Shown piece by piece: positions 9,063 to 17,696 of a DNA stretch of 64,000 nucleotides. The DNA is taken from assembly GCF_009708215.1 (NCBI RefSeq), contig NZ_CP046175.1, positions 1,860,001-1,924,000 of the forward strand, read 5' to 3'. Origin of the DNA: Occultella kanbiaonis. GTDB taxonomy: Bacteria > Actinomycetota > Actinomycetes > Actinomycetales > Beutenbergiaceae. The position numbers and the translations under genes were made by a program. Below the pieces are notes generated by a model. It did not search any database and was not told the origin of the DNA. It saw only the letters and a list, made by a program, of their open reading frames with translations. Position 1 is the first letter of the stretch. Each line of letters begins with the position of its first letter.

Positions 9063-9212
9063 CGGCAGGAGACTGAACGCGTCGACGTGGGCGGGTCGCA
9101 CCACGGTGAACTGACGTCGGTCGACGGTGGCGATCTCACTGACCCCGAGACGTTCCGCACGACCGAGGGCGTCGACGGTCCCCAGTGGCAGGTCCCGGTA
9201 GCGCGCGGCCGC
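9063..9212 (-). pseudogene. vapC-like PIN-domain toxin relic
   Basis: Read on the minus strand, about 50 codons give ARYRDLPLGTVDALGRAERL followed by GVSEIATVDRRQFTVVRP and ahvdafsllp. This is the C-terminal third of a VapC-type PIN nuclease, including the DLPLG-x-VDA acidic segment and the ATVDRRQF-x-VVRP motif. The N-terminal two thirds, with the first catalytic Asp, are missing, and the helix after VDA is short by a few residues. No antitoxin gene is adjacent. It lies in the 342-base space between the ATP-grasp gene and the large hydrolase and is probably a decayed toxin-antitoxin remnant. Confidence 0.6.
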
Positions 9213-9280
9213 TCCGCGAAAGCGCAAGCGCACCCCGAATCCCATCGATTTGGTGCGGCTCTAGACGTTCTTGCTCACGT

Positions 9281-9300
9281 GTGCGAAACTGCTTTCGCAC
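9281..9300. promoter_or_regulatory. perfect palindromic operator (LacI-like) upstream of the secreted hydrolase
   Basis: GTGCGAAA-CTGC-TTTCGCAC has perfect 8-bp arms and lies 61 bases before the hydrolase start. Palindromes of this GCGAAA/TTTCGC form are typical of LacI-family repressors that control polysaccharide-degrading enzymes. No LacI gene is in the window. Confidence 0.55.
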
Positions 9301-9360
9301 CGACCCCGACCAGCGATTCCGGTCACCCGACGCTCACCGATGAGATCGAGGCCAGGCAAC

Positions 9361-12300
9361 ATGATGCGATACCGATCGGCGGCACTCGCCGCCATCCTCG
9401 CCCTGGCGGCCAGCGCCGTCACCGCCCTCGGCGCCACCGCGGCGCCGCTCCCTGCCGAACCCGCACCGGCGGCGACCGGGCAGGTCGTCGTCGGCGACTT
9501 CGAACCGGGCTCGCCGGACTGGGACGTGTACACGACCGGGGCGGCCAGCGGCGCGATCACCCTCGCCACCGAGGCCCCGGCCAGCGGAGCCGGGCACGGC
9601 CGGATCGAGGCCTCGGTGCCGACCGGCACCTTCGAGCTCGCCCGCTGGCCAGGTCAGATCGAGGCCACGGCGCTCGAGCTGCAGGTGCGCACCGCGGACG
9701 TCGACCTCGTCACCCTGCGGCTGCAGGACTCGACCGGCCAGGCGCACCAGCAGCGCGTCGCCGTCGAACCGGATGCCGAGGGTTGGCAGACCCTGCGCCT
9801 CGAGGACTTCACCTCGGGCGACGGCTACCTGCACTTCGGTGGCGCCGACGACGGCGTCTGGCACGGCCCACTGCGAGCGTTCTCGGTCATTCTGGACACC
9901 TGGTCGTTCCGGGAGGGCAGCACCGCGGGCACGCTCGACATCGATGCCGTCGTCGCCGAGGTCGACGTCGTGACCGCGCCGCTGGCGCTGCAGACGCTCG
10001 CCCGCGGAAACGTCTTCCACACCGGCGATGACGTCGCCGTCGCCTTCACGGGCGACGACGTCGTCGAACTGTCCTGGACCGTCCGCGACGCGCACGGCAC
10101 CGTCGTCGACCAGGGCGCGGCGCCGGCCGCCGACCTGGAGGGAACGCTCCCCTTCGGCGTCACCGATCCCGGCTGGTACACGGCGGACGTCGTCGGGACC
10201 ACGGCGGACGGCACCCGGTACCTGGTCGGTACCGACCTCGCGGTGCTCGAGCCGCTGCCGGCGGACTTCGTGCGCGACCCCCGCTTCGGCGTCGCCACCC
10301 ACTACGGCCAGTCCTGGCCCCTGGAGACCGCCGCTCTGGTCGCCGATGCCGGATTCGGGCTCGCTCGGGACGAGGCCTACTGGGCCGGCCAGGAGACGAC
10401 GCCCGGTCAGATCGTCTGGCAGGACAAGGTCGTGGCCTACCAGGACGAGTTCGAGGACCTCGGCCTCGGCCACTTCCGCGTGCTCAGCTACGGGAACCCG
10501 CTGTACTTCCCGGACGAGGCACCGACGACGCCCGAGGGTCGGGAGGCGTTCGCACGCTATGCCGTCGCCACCGTGGCCGAGCTGGGCGTCGAGGGCAACT
10601 ACTTCGAGGTCTGGAACGAGTGGAACTGGCGCGACCTCGACGGGCCGGCGGCCGGCAGCGCGTCCCAGTACGTCGCGCTGCTGCAGGTGGTGCACGACGC
10701 GGTCAAGGCCGAGTACCCGGACGCGGTGCTGGTGGGCCCGGCGCTCGCACCGATGAACGACTGGCAGGACTGGTTCTCGGAGTTCGCCGACCTCGGTGGG
10801 CTCGAGTTGATCGATGCGGTGTCGACCCACCCCTACACGCACCCGAACGCCCCCGAGGGGTCGTCGCGGTTCCAGGGCCAGTACGGCGCGCTCCGCACGA
10901 TCATGGGTGAGCACGGCCACGCCGACATGCCGCTGCTGCTGTCCGAGGTCGGCTGGCCGACGGCCGAGACCGCCGTCGGCGTCGACGAGGCGACCCAGGC
11001 GCGCCTGATGGTCCGTGGTCAGCTCACCGCCTTCGCTGACGGCGCGCAGAACTTCACCATCTACGACTTCATGGACGACGGCACCGACGCCGGTGAGGTC
11101 GAGCACCGGTTCGGGATCGTGCGCAACACCGACGACCCCCGCGGTGCCTGGGTGCCCAAGCCCGCCTACGTGACCAGTGCCGTCATGAACCGGATGCTCG
11201 CGGGCCTGCCCTTCGAGAGCTCCGGTGACCTCGGGGACGATGCGTGGGATGTCGTGTTCTCGGACGGGAACCGCACGGTCCACGCGGCGTGGGCCACCGT
11301 CCCGACGACGGCAGCGTTCGCTGCGACGGGTCCTGTCACCGTCACCGACGCCTACGGCGGCGCCGTCGAACTCGCTCCGGACAGCGACGGGCTGGTGCAC
11401 GTGAGCCTCGACGAGGAGCCCATCTACGTCGAGGGTGCCGTCACCGCCGCCTCGGTCTCGGACGCCTACCGGTTCGACATCGAGCCCGAGGTCGCGGGAA
11501 CCCCTGCGACCGGCCACGTCGTCGTCGACCGGACCGGACGGGCGGGCATCGAACTCGAGCTCGAGCCGGTCGGAGGCGACTCGGCGAGCGCGAGCGTCGG
11601 TGCCGGCCAGAGCGCGACGGTCGACGTCGCCTACCTGCCGCAGAGTTCCGGCGCCGAGCGCACCTACTCGGTGCTCGCACGGGTCGACGGCGTCGCGGTC
11701 GCGCTGCTGCGCACCACGGGCTCGCCCACGCCGGCACTCTCGATCACCGGTGTGCACGGCGTCGACTCCGACGGTCAGGTCCTGCGGCTGCAGGTGACGA
11801 ACGCGACACCCACGGCGATCACGCTCGACGGCGTCGACGTGGCCGTCGGGGACGAGCGCACGCGGTTGGGTGACGGCGAGTCGGTGCCGGCGACGGGCAC
11901 CGTCGTGCTGAGCGTCCCGATCGCGCCGACCGAGCCGACCGACTGGACCGCGACGGTCCTGACCATCACCGGCACGCCCGCCACGGCGTCAGGCACGCTG
12001 ACGCCGCTCGGCGAGCCGGTGGCGGTGCCCGCGGTCGGGGTCGACGTCGACGGTGTCGCCGACCCGGCGGTGCTGGAACTGGCCGCGCAGGAGGTCGGGG
12101 TCGAGGAGGCTCCCGCGCTCCCCGGCTGGGAGGGCCCAGCGGACTCCTCGGCGTCGATCTGGCTGACCCATGACGACGAGAACCTCTACCTGACGCTTCG
12201 TGCCCAGGATGACGTCCACGCCCAGCCCAGCACCGGCGGCGACATCTGGCAGGGCGACAGCGTCCAGATCGGACTCGTCGCCGGAGCGCCCGGCGAGGAC

Positions 12301-12927
12301 CCGGTACCGCAGGAGATCGGAGTCGCCCTCACCGATGCCGGCGAGGTGGTCGTGCACAGGTGGGCGCCCGCCGACGTCGCCGGCACGCCCGCCGGTGTGA
12401 CCGCCGCCGTCGTCCGTGACGAGGGCGCCGCGACCACGACCTACGAGGTCGCGATCAGCTGGGCGGAGATCGGCATCGACCCGGCCGGGCGACTGCTGGC
12501 GAGCACGGTCGTCCTGAACGAGAACGACGGGTCCGGCCGGGAGGGCTGGCTGAGCTGGGGACTCGGGCTCGCCGAGACCAAGAACGTCTCGTTGTTCAAC
12601 GCTCTCGTCCTCGCGGTGACCGACGAACCGCTGCCACCGGTGACGCTGCGGATCTCCGTCCGACCGCAGTGCTGGGGAGCCGAAGCGGTCATCGCCGTCC
12701 ACGTCGTCAACACCTCGGAGGTCCCGCTCGACATCCGCATGACGACGGACTACGGCAGCCACAAGCTGACCGGTACCGCGCCCGGCGCGGCCGGCTACCA
12801 CGGCTTCACGAGCGGAGCCGGGGCGGTCGACGCCGGATCGGTGACCGTCGCCGCGTACGCCTGGAACGACGGTCAGCCCGTGTACGAACGCTTCACGGTG
12901 GCGTACGAGGCGGTGACCTGCGCCTGA
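9361..12927 (+). CDS. secreted multidomain glycoside hydrolase (clan GH-A) with C-terminal CBM9-like domain
   Basis: Encodes 1188 residues. A Sec signal peptide (MMRYRSAALAAILALAASA...) is followed by a beta-sandwich, probably carbohydrate-binding (about 40-210), then a (beta/alpha)8 domain (about 300-620) with the acid/base Glu420 in FEVWNEWNW and the nucleophile Glu529 in LLLSEVGWP, the pattern of clan GH-A enzymes such as GH39 or GH5. A beta-rich region follows, and residues about 900-1090 resemble CBM9 (SSASIWLTHDDENLYLTLRA). The hydrolase probably acts outside the cell on plant polysaccharide; exact linkage unknown. The 3' end overlaps the convergent GH3 gene by 55 bases. An upstream in-frame start at 9271 would spoil the signal peptide. 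Confidence 0.75.
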   Translation: MMRYRSAALAAILALAASAVTALGATAAPLPAEPAPAATGQVVVGDFEPGSPDWDVYTTGAASGAITLATEAPASGAGHGRIEASVPTGTFELARWPGQIEATALELQVRTADVDLVTLRLQDSTGQAHQQRVAVEPDAEGWQTLRLEDFTSGDGYLHFGGADDGVWHGPLRAFSVILDTWSFREGSTAGTLDIDAVVAEVDVVTAPLALQTLARGNVFHTGDDVAVAFTGDDVVELSWTVRDAHGTVVDQGAAPAADLEGTLPFGVTDPGWYTADVVGTTADGTRYLVGTDLAVLEPLPADFVRDPRFGVATHYGQSWPLETAALVADAGFGLARDEAYWAGQETTPGQIVWQDKVVAYQDEFEDLGLGHFRVLSYGNPLYFPDEAPTTPEGREAFARYAVATVAELGVEGNYFEVWNEWNWRDLDGPAAGSASQYVALLQVVHDAVKAEYPDAVLVGPALAPMNDWQDWFSEFADLGGLELIDAVSTHPYTHPNAPEGSSRFQGQYGALRTIMGEHGHADMPLLLSEVGWPTAETAVGVDEATQARLMVRGQLTAFADGAQNFTIYDFMDDGTDAGEVEHRFGIVRNTDDPRGAWVPKPAYVTSAVMNRMLAGLPFESSGDLGDDAWDVVFSDGNRTVHAAWATVPTTAAFAATGPVTVTDAYGGAVELAPDSDGLVHVSLDEEPIYVEGAVTAASVSDAYRFDIEPEVAGTPATGHVVVDRTGRAGIELELEPVGGDSASASVGAGQSATVDVAYLPQSSGAERTYSVLARVDGVAVALLRTTGSPTPALSITGVHGVDSDGQVLRLQVTNATPTAITLDGVDVAVGDERTRLGDGESVPATGTVVLSVPIAPTEPTDWTATVLTITGTPATASGTLTPLGEPVAVPAVGVDVDGVADPAVLELAAQEVGVEEAPALPGWEGPADSSASIWLTHDDENLYLTLRAQDDVHAQPSTGGDIWQGDSVQIGLVAGAPGEDPVPQEIGVALTDAGEVVVHRWAPADVAGTPAGVTAAVVRDEGAATTTYEVAISWAEIGIDPAGRLLASTVVLNENDGSGREGWLSWGLGLAETKNVSLFNALVLAVTDEPLPPVTLRISVRPQCWGAEAVIAVHVVNTSEVPLDIRMTTDYGSHKLTGTAPGAAGYHGFTSGAGAVDAGSVTVAAYAWNDGQPVYERFTVAYEAVTCA

Positions 12928-15230
12928 GGGCGGCTGCCGAACCGTTCGAGCAGGGCGTCGAGGTCGTCGACGGTGAAGGTGCCGCCCATCCCCATCAGCG
13001 GCACCTTCACCAGCGGCATCGCGGTCAGGAACGCGGCGGTCGCCGGCTCCGGACTGTCCGGGCCGAACATGGCCCCGAACTCGCCCATCGCCTCGAGCAG
13101 CGCAGGCCCGGCGGCGGGGTCGGCGACCCACTCGCCGATCGTCGAGTACGCGGTCAGGGGCACCGGGCGTACCGGGGCCTCGAGCGGAACGGTCGCGGTC
13201 AGCGGGAGGTCCCGCGAGGACGCACCGACCGAGATCTCGAGGGTCCCCGGCTCGACCGACCAGCCGCCGGTCACCGTGTCCCAGTGGCTGAGGTCGCGCC
13301 GGGTCAGGGCGAACTCCACCGTCCGGGACGCACCGGGCGCGAGCTCGAGCCGCGCGAAGGCCCGCAGTTCCCGCGGCGCCCGCGCGATCAGCGAGTCCGG
13401 CCGCCCGACGTACAGCTGCGGCACGGCGACGCCGGCCCGACCACCGGTGTTCGTGACGACTGCGGTGACCACGACCACGCCGTCGCCCGCGCCGGTGCGC
13501 TCCGTGACCGGGGTGGCCTCGACGGTGAGGTCGGAGTAGGCGAACGTGGTGTACGTCAGGCCGTGCCCGAACGGGTACGACACCGGCGCCGACGTCGCGT
13601 CAAGCCCCCGGTAGCCGATGAAGATGCCCTCGCCGTAGCGCACCACCCCGTGCTCACCCGGGAAGTTCAGCTGTGCGGGCACGTCCGTCAGCCGCTCCGG
13701 CATCGACTCCGCGAGGCGGCCCGACGGCGCGGCGTCGCCGAGGATGAGGTCGACGGCGGCGCTCCCGCCCGCCTGACCACCGAGCCAGAGCTCGAGGATC
13801 GCGTCGGCCCGCTCCTGCCAGTCGGCGACCGTCACGGCGGACCCGTTCGCCAGCAGCACGACCGTCCGCTCGGCCACGGCCGCCACCTCCGCCAGCAGCA
13901 GCGTGTGGCTGCTGGGCAGGTCCAGGTGCGCGCGGTCGTAGCCCTCGGACTCGTCGATCGCGGGCAGGCCGAGGAACAGCACCGCGGTCCTGCCGGTGGC
14001 CAGCTCGACCGCCTCGCGGCGCAGCTCGCTGTCGCTGCGCTCCTGCCCGACGGCGCCCGCGGCCTCCGCGAGCGGGTACCCCGGGGCGAAGGGCACGTCG
14101 AGGCCCCGCTCGCGCAGGGCGTCGAGCGTGCTGACCAGCCGGGTCGGGTTCACCTGCGAGGAGCCGGCGCCCTGGTAGCGCGGCGTGCGCGCCAGCTCAC
14201 CGATCACGACGGCGGTCGAGGCGAAGGTCTCGCGATCCAGCGGGAGCACGCCGCCCTCGTTCTTCAGCAGCACCGCAGCCCGGGTCGCGGCCTCATGGGC
14301 GAGCGCGTGGTTCGCCTCGAGGTCCGTGGTGCCCGGCTCGGCGAGCGCGGCCCGGGACCGCGCGATCAGGGCGAGCACCCGCGTGACGGCGCGGTCGAGG
14401 TCCGCCTCGTCGAGCGCGCCGGAGCGCACCGCCTCGACCACCCGGGCGTCGTTGATCCCGTCGGAGGCGGGCATCTCCAGGTCCAGGCCCGCGGCCACCC
14501 CGGCGACCCGGTCGTCCACGGCGCCCCAGTCGGAGACGACGAGCCCCTCGAAGCCCCACTCGGTGCGCAGCACGTCGGTGAGCAACCACGGGTCCTGTGA
14601 GGCGTAGGTGCCGTTGATCCTGTTGTAGGAGCACATCACGGTCCAGGGCTCGGCCCGGGTGACGACCTTCTCGAACGCGGGCAGGTAGATCTCCCGGAGG
14701 GTGCGCTCGTCGACCTCCGCCGAGACCCGCATCCGGTCGGTCTCCTGGTTGTTCGCGGCGAAGTGCTTGAGCGAGGTGCCCACACCCTTGGACTGGATGC
14801 CCTGCACCAGCGGCGTCGCGAGCTCGCCGGCGAGGTGGGGGTCCTCGGCGAAGTACTCGAAATTGCGCCCACAGAGCGGGCTGCGCTTCATGTTGATACC
14901 GGGACCGAGGAGCACGGCCACCCCGTTCGCGCGGGTCTCCTCGCCGAGCACCTCCCCGACCCGCCGGAGCAGGTCGGGGTCCCAGGAGGAGCCGAGCCCC
15001 GCGGCGGACGGGAAGCACGTGGCCGGCACCGACTCGTTCAGCCCGAGGTGATCCGTCGCCCCCGCCTGCTTACGCAGCCCGTGCGGACCGTCCGTGAGCA
15101 TCACCGCCGGAACGCCGAGCCGCTCGACGGCCTGGGTGTGCCAGAAGTCCGAGCCGGACAGCAGCGAGGCCTTCTCCTCGAGGGTGAGCTCGGCGAGGAG
15201 GCGGGGAATGTCGGAAGCGGTGACGCCCAT
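12873..15230 (-). CDS. GH3 beta-glucosidase/beta-xylosidase
   Basis: Encodes 785 residues with the full GH3 layout: a TIM-barrel domain (SLKHFAANNQETDR, nucleophile Asp234 in GLVVSDWGAV), the alpha/beta sandwich domain (TAVLFLGLPAIDESEGYDR) and a C-terminal fibronectin-III-like domain (GGRAGVAVPQLYVG). No signal peptide is present, so it probably acts inside the cell on imported oligosaccharides. GAAGGA lies upstream of the ATG. Its last 18 codons are antisense to the end of the secreted hydrolase gene, and it lies downstream of the GH29 gene on the same strand, probably in one transcript. Confidence 0.92.
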   Translation of the reverse strand: MGVTASDIPRLLAELTLEEKASLLSGSDFWHTQAVERLGVPAVMLTDGPHGLRKQAGATDHLGLNESVPATCFPSAAGLGSSWDPDLLRRVGEVLGEETRANGVAVLLGPGINMKRSPLCGRNFEYFAEDPHLAGELATPLVQGIQSKGVGTSLKHFAANNQETDRMRVSAEVDERTLREIYLPAFEKVVTRAEPWTVMCSYNRINGTYASQDPWLLTDVLRTEWGFEGLVVSDWGAVDDRVAGVAAGLDLEMPASDGINDARVVEAVRSGALDEADLDRAVTRVLALIARSRAALAEPGTTDLEANHALAHEAATRAAVLLKNEGGVLPLDRETFASTAVVIGELARTPRYQGAGSSQVNPTRLVSTLDALRERGLDVPFAPGYPLAEAAGAVGQERSDSELRREAVELATGRTAVLFLGLPAIDESEGYDRAHLDLPSSHTLLLAEVAAVAERTVVLLANGSAVTVADWQERADAILELWLGGQAGGSAAVDLILGDAAPSGRLAESMPERLTDVPAQLNFPGEHGVVRYGEGIFIGYRGLDATSAPVSYPFGHGLTYTTFAYSDLTVEATPVTERTGAGDGVVVVTAVVTNTGGRAGVAVPQLYVGRPDSLIARAPRELRAFARLELAPGASRTVEFALTRRDLSHWDTVTGGWSVEPGTLEISVGASSRDLPLTATVPLEAPVRPVPLTAYSTIGEWVADPAAGPALLEAMGEFGAMFGPDSPEPATAAFLTAMPLVKVPLMGMGGTFTVDDLDALLERFGSRPQAQVTASYATVKRSYTG

Positions 15231-15303
15231 GTCTGCGGATCCTTCGGATGGGAGGTGGCCGGCGGAAGCGAGGGAGCGGGTGCCGTCGGGCCCGGACTCA
15301 GCC

Positions 15304-16599
15304 CTACGCCGTCGGGCCCAGGAAGAGCTCCACGACGGGAACCGCCACGTCCGGGCGCCGCACCGGAAGGGTCAGGGTCAACGTGCCGGGCGCCGGCCCG
15401 TCCGGGGTGGTGTTCCACCCGGCCTGGTCCGGGTCGACCTCGGAGTAGGCGACCTCGGAGGCGTCGTGCAGGAACTGCGCGTAGGTCACCTTGCCGGCGA
15501 GCCCGGGCAGCTGCACGTGCCCGAACGGCCACGTGAACAGGTGCAGGTAGAGCCGGTCCCCGGCGCGGGTGTAGCGGGCATCCGGCGGGGGCGTGAGGTC
15601 GGTGGCCCCGGCCCCGCGGATCGAGCGGGCGTGCGGGTCCATCCAGGCGCCGATCCCGGCCAGCGACTCGATGGCGCGCGGGTCCAGGTCGCCGCGGCCG
15701 GTCGGCCCGACGTTCAGGAGCAGGTTGCCGTCCTTGGCGACGCCGTCGATGAGCATCCGGACGAGCAGGTCCGGCGACTTGTAGTCGTCGTTGTCCCGGT
15801 CGTACCCCCAGGACCCGTTCAGGGTCTGGCACGCCTCCCAGACCACCGGCACGCCGTCACGCTCCATCGGGCCGTCCGGCTGGTACTGCTCGGGGGTGAT
15901 GAGGTCCCCGGGGATGCCGAGGCGGTCGTTGACGATGATGCCGGGCTGCAGCTCGCGCACCATGGCGAGCAGGTTCTCTGAGTCCCAGTCCGCGGCGCCC
16001 TTGCCGGGCAGGTCCGCGTGGTGGTCGCGACCATCGGGGTAGGAGAAGTCGAAGAACAGGTAGTCGATCTGCCCGTATTCGGTGAGCAGTTCGCGGACCT
16101 GGCCGTGCAGGTACTCGCGGTAGCGCGCCATGTCCCGGCCGGCGTTCTGCTCGGCGATGTCCGCGTCGTCGCGGCGTGGGTGCAGGGCGTCGATGGTGAA
16201 GTCCGGGTGGTGCCAGTCGATCAGCGAGTGGTAGAACCCGACCCGCAGCCCTTCGGCCCGGACCGCCTCGACGAACTCGGCGACGGCGTCCCGACCGAAC
16301 GGCGTGTTCGTCGCCTTGTAGTCGGTGAGGGCGGAGTCCCACAGGCAGAAGCCCTCGTGGTGCTTCGTGGTGAGCACGACGTACTCCATGCCCGCCGCCT
16401 TCGCCGCCTGCGCCCAGGCGCGCGGGTCGTACCGGTCCGCCTCGAAGTGGGTCGCGTACCGCTCGTAGTCGGCAAGAGGGGTGAACTCTCGGCTCATCAC
16501 CCACTCGTGCCGGGCGGCCAGGGAGTACAGGCCCCAGTGGACGAACATGCCGAACCGGGCGTGGGTCAGCCACGCGTGCGCAGGATTCACGGGCGCCAT
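15304..16599 (-). CDS. alpha-L-fucosidase (GH29)
   Basis: Encodes 431 residues. Family GH29 features are FGMFVHWGLYSLAARHEW at the start, VVLTTKHHEGFCLWDS, GFYHSLIDWHHPDF and the nucleophile Asp184 in IDYLFFDFSYP. Such enzymes release terminal alpha-L-fucose with retention of configuration. There is no signal peptide, so a cytoplasmic role on imported oligosaccharide is likely. The GH3 gene follows after 73 bases, and the two may degrade a fucose-containing glycan such as decorated xyloglucan. That substrate is inferred. Confidence 0.9.
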   Translation of the reverse strand: MAPVNPAHAWLTHARFGMFVHWGLYSLAARHEWVMSREFTPLADYERYATHFEADRYDPRAWAQAAKAAGMEYVVLTTKHHEGFCLWDSALTDYKATNTPFGRDAVAEFVEAVRAEGLRVGFYHSLIDWHHPDFTIDALHPRRDDADIAEQNAGRDMARYREYLHGQVRELLTEYGQIDYLFFDFSYPDGRDHHADLPGKGAADWDSENLLAMVRELQPGIIVNDRLGIPGDLITPEQYQPDGPMERDGVPVVWEACQTLNGSWGYDRDNDDYKSPDLLVRMLIDGVAKDGNLLLNVGPTGRGDLDPRAIESLAGIGAWMDPHARSIRGAGATDLTPPPDARYTRAGDRLYLHLFTWPFGHVQLPGLAGKVTYAQFLHDASEVAYSEVDPDQAGWNTTPDGPAPGTLTLTLPVRRPDVAVPVVELFLGPTA

Positions 16600-16625
16600 T
16601 CAACCCGATCCTGCGTGCCCGCGCT

Positions 16626-16662
16626 ACGAGCTGGCGGTGCTACGGCGCAACGGCCCGATCAG
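16626..16662 (+). repeat. 37-bp intergenic repeat, copy 2
   Basis: Matches copy 3 at 29 of 37 positions and shares the core CTACGGCGCAACGGCC. It lies between the divergent starts of the fucosidase and the serine hydrolase. Confidence 0.5.
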
Positions 16663-16696
16663 GATGACCCGCTCGAGGTCCTGGGAGGATGGCGGC

Positions 16697-17629
16697 ATGG
16701 ACACCGAGGGGGTCGCCCGCCGGATGGACCACCTGATGGCCGCCGGGCACGTCCGGGCGCTCGCGGTCGGCATCGTCGCAGATGACGAGGGGCAGGTCAG
16801 CTGCCGAGGTGGTGTCGACGGCCGGGCCGTGACCGCGCGGACCTCGTTCTACGCCGCCTCGGTGACCAAGCAGGTCATCGGGCTGCTGCTCGCGCGGGCG
16901 GTCGTGGCCGGGGCCGCCGACATCGGCGATCCCGTGCGCCGCTGGCTACCGGAACTGCCCGACTGGGTCGAGCCGGTCCGGCTACGTCATCTCGTCCACC
17001 ACACGTCGGACCTCCCGGATGTCACCGACCCGACCCGCTCGGTCCCGACCGGCAACGCCGAGGTCATCGAACGCCTCCAGGCGTGGACGCCGGTACAGCC
17101 GCCCGAACCCGGTGTGCGCTACGCCTACAACAACACCGGCTACGTGCTCCTGGCCGAGGTGGTGGGCCGGATGTCGGGCCGGCCGGTCGACGAACTGGCG
17201 GCGGCCGAACTGTTCCGGCCGCTCGCGCTGCGGGAGACCAGGCTCGGCGGACCCGCCGTCCGGGTCCCCGGGGCGCCGGACCCACCGGGCACGATCGGAG
17301 ACGGCGGCCTGTGGACCTCGGTCACGGACCTGACCACCTGGCTGGATGCCTGCAACCGGGACCGCCTCGGGGAGCGTGCCCAGCGCATGGCCGAGACACC
17401 GGGCGGGCCCGACGCCGGGAGCGGATCCGGGTACGCCTGGGGTGTTCGCGTGAGCGCCCGACCGTACGGCGCCCTGGTCACCCATGGTGGCTCCTGGGGT
17501 GGCTGGCAGGCGAAGACGGTCCGGGTCCCGGCGCGCCGGATCGCCGTTGCCGTCCTCAGCGTGGGTGCCCCCGAACAGGCCATCAGTGACCTCGGCACCG
17601 ACCTCGCGCAAACCCTCGCAACCGGGTAG
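16697..17629 (+). CDS. serine hydrolase of the beta-lactamase family
   Basis: Encodes 310 residues of the class C beta-lactamase/D-alanyl-D-alanine carboxypeptidase-like fold. The SxxK motif is ASVTK (about residue 55), the Tyr motif is YAYNNTGY, and HGGSWGGW gives the third motif region. There is no signal peptide, so a cytoplasmic esterase or peptidase is more likely than cell-wall work. The ATG at 16697 is preferred because GGAGG lies eight bases upstream. The gene is bounded on both sides by copies of the 37-bp repeat. Confidence 0.82.
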   Translation: MDTEGVARRMDHLMAAGHVRALAVGIVADDEGQVSCRGGVDGRAVTARTSFYAASVTKQVIGLLLARAVVAGAADIGDPVRRWLPELPDWVEPVRLRHLVHHTSDLPDVTDPTRSVPTGNAEVIERLQAWTPVQPPEPGVRYAYNNTGYVLLAEVVGRMSGRPVDELAAAELFRPLALRETRLGGPAVRVPGAPDPPGTIGDGGLWTSVTDLTTWLDACNRDRLGERAQRMAETPGGPDAGSGSGYAWGVRVSARPYGALVTHGGSWGGWQAKTVRVPARRIAVAVLSVGAPEQAISDLGTDLAQTLATG

Positions 17630-17638
17630 TCGGCCACA

Positions 17639-17675
17639 CGAGCGCGCGGTCCTGCGGCGCAACGGCCGCCACAGG
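17639..17675 (+). repeat. 37-bp intergenic repeat, copy 3
   Basis: Third member of the 37-bp family, starting 10 bases after the stop codon of the serine hydrolase. Its core CTGCGGCGCAACGGCC forms the loop region of the terminator hairpin at 17647-17681. Confidence 0.5.
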
Positions 17676-17681
17676 ACCGCA
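17647..17681. terminator. hairpin between convergent genes
   Basis: GCGGTCCTG (17647-17655) and CAGGACCGC (17673-17681) are perfect 9-bp inverted arms located between the convergent serine hydrolase and valS genes. It could end transcription from both sides. No U-tract is visible. Confidence 0.5.
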
Positions 17682-17696
17682 CCCTCGCGAGCGGGA

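Noticed and set aside
12669-14600. Long plus-strand open frame antisense to GH3
   Set aside because: It has Arg/Gly/Val-rich composition of a shadow frame in high-GC DNA, while the opposite strand encodes a complete GH3 enzyme.
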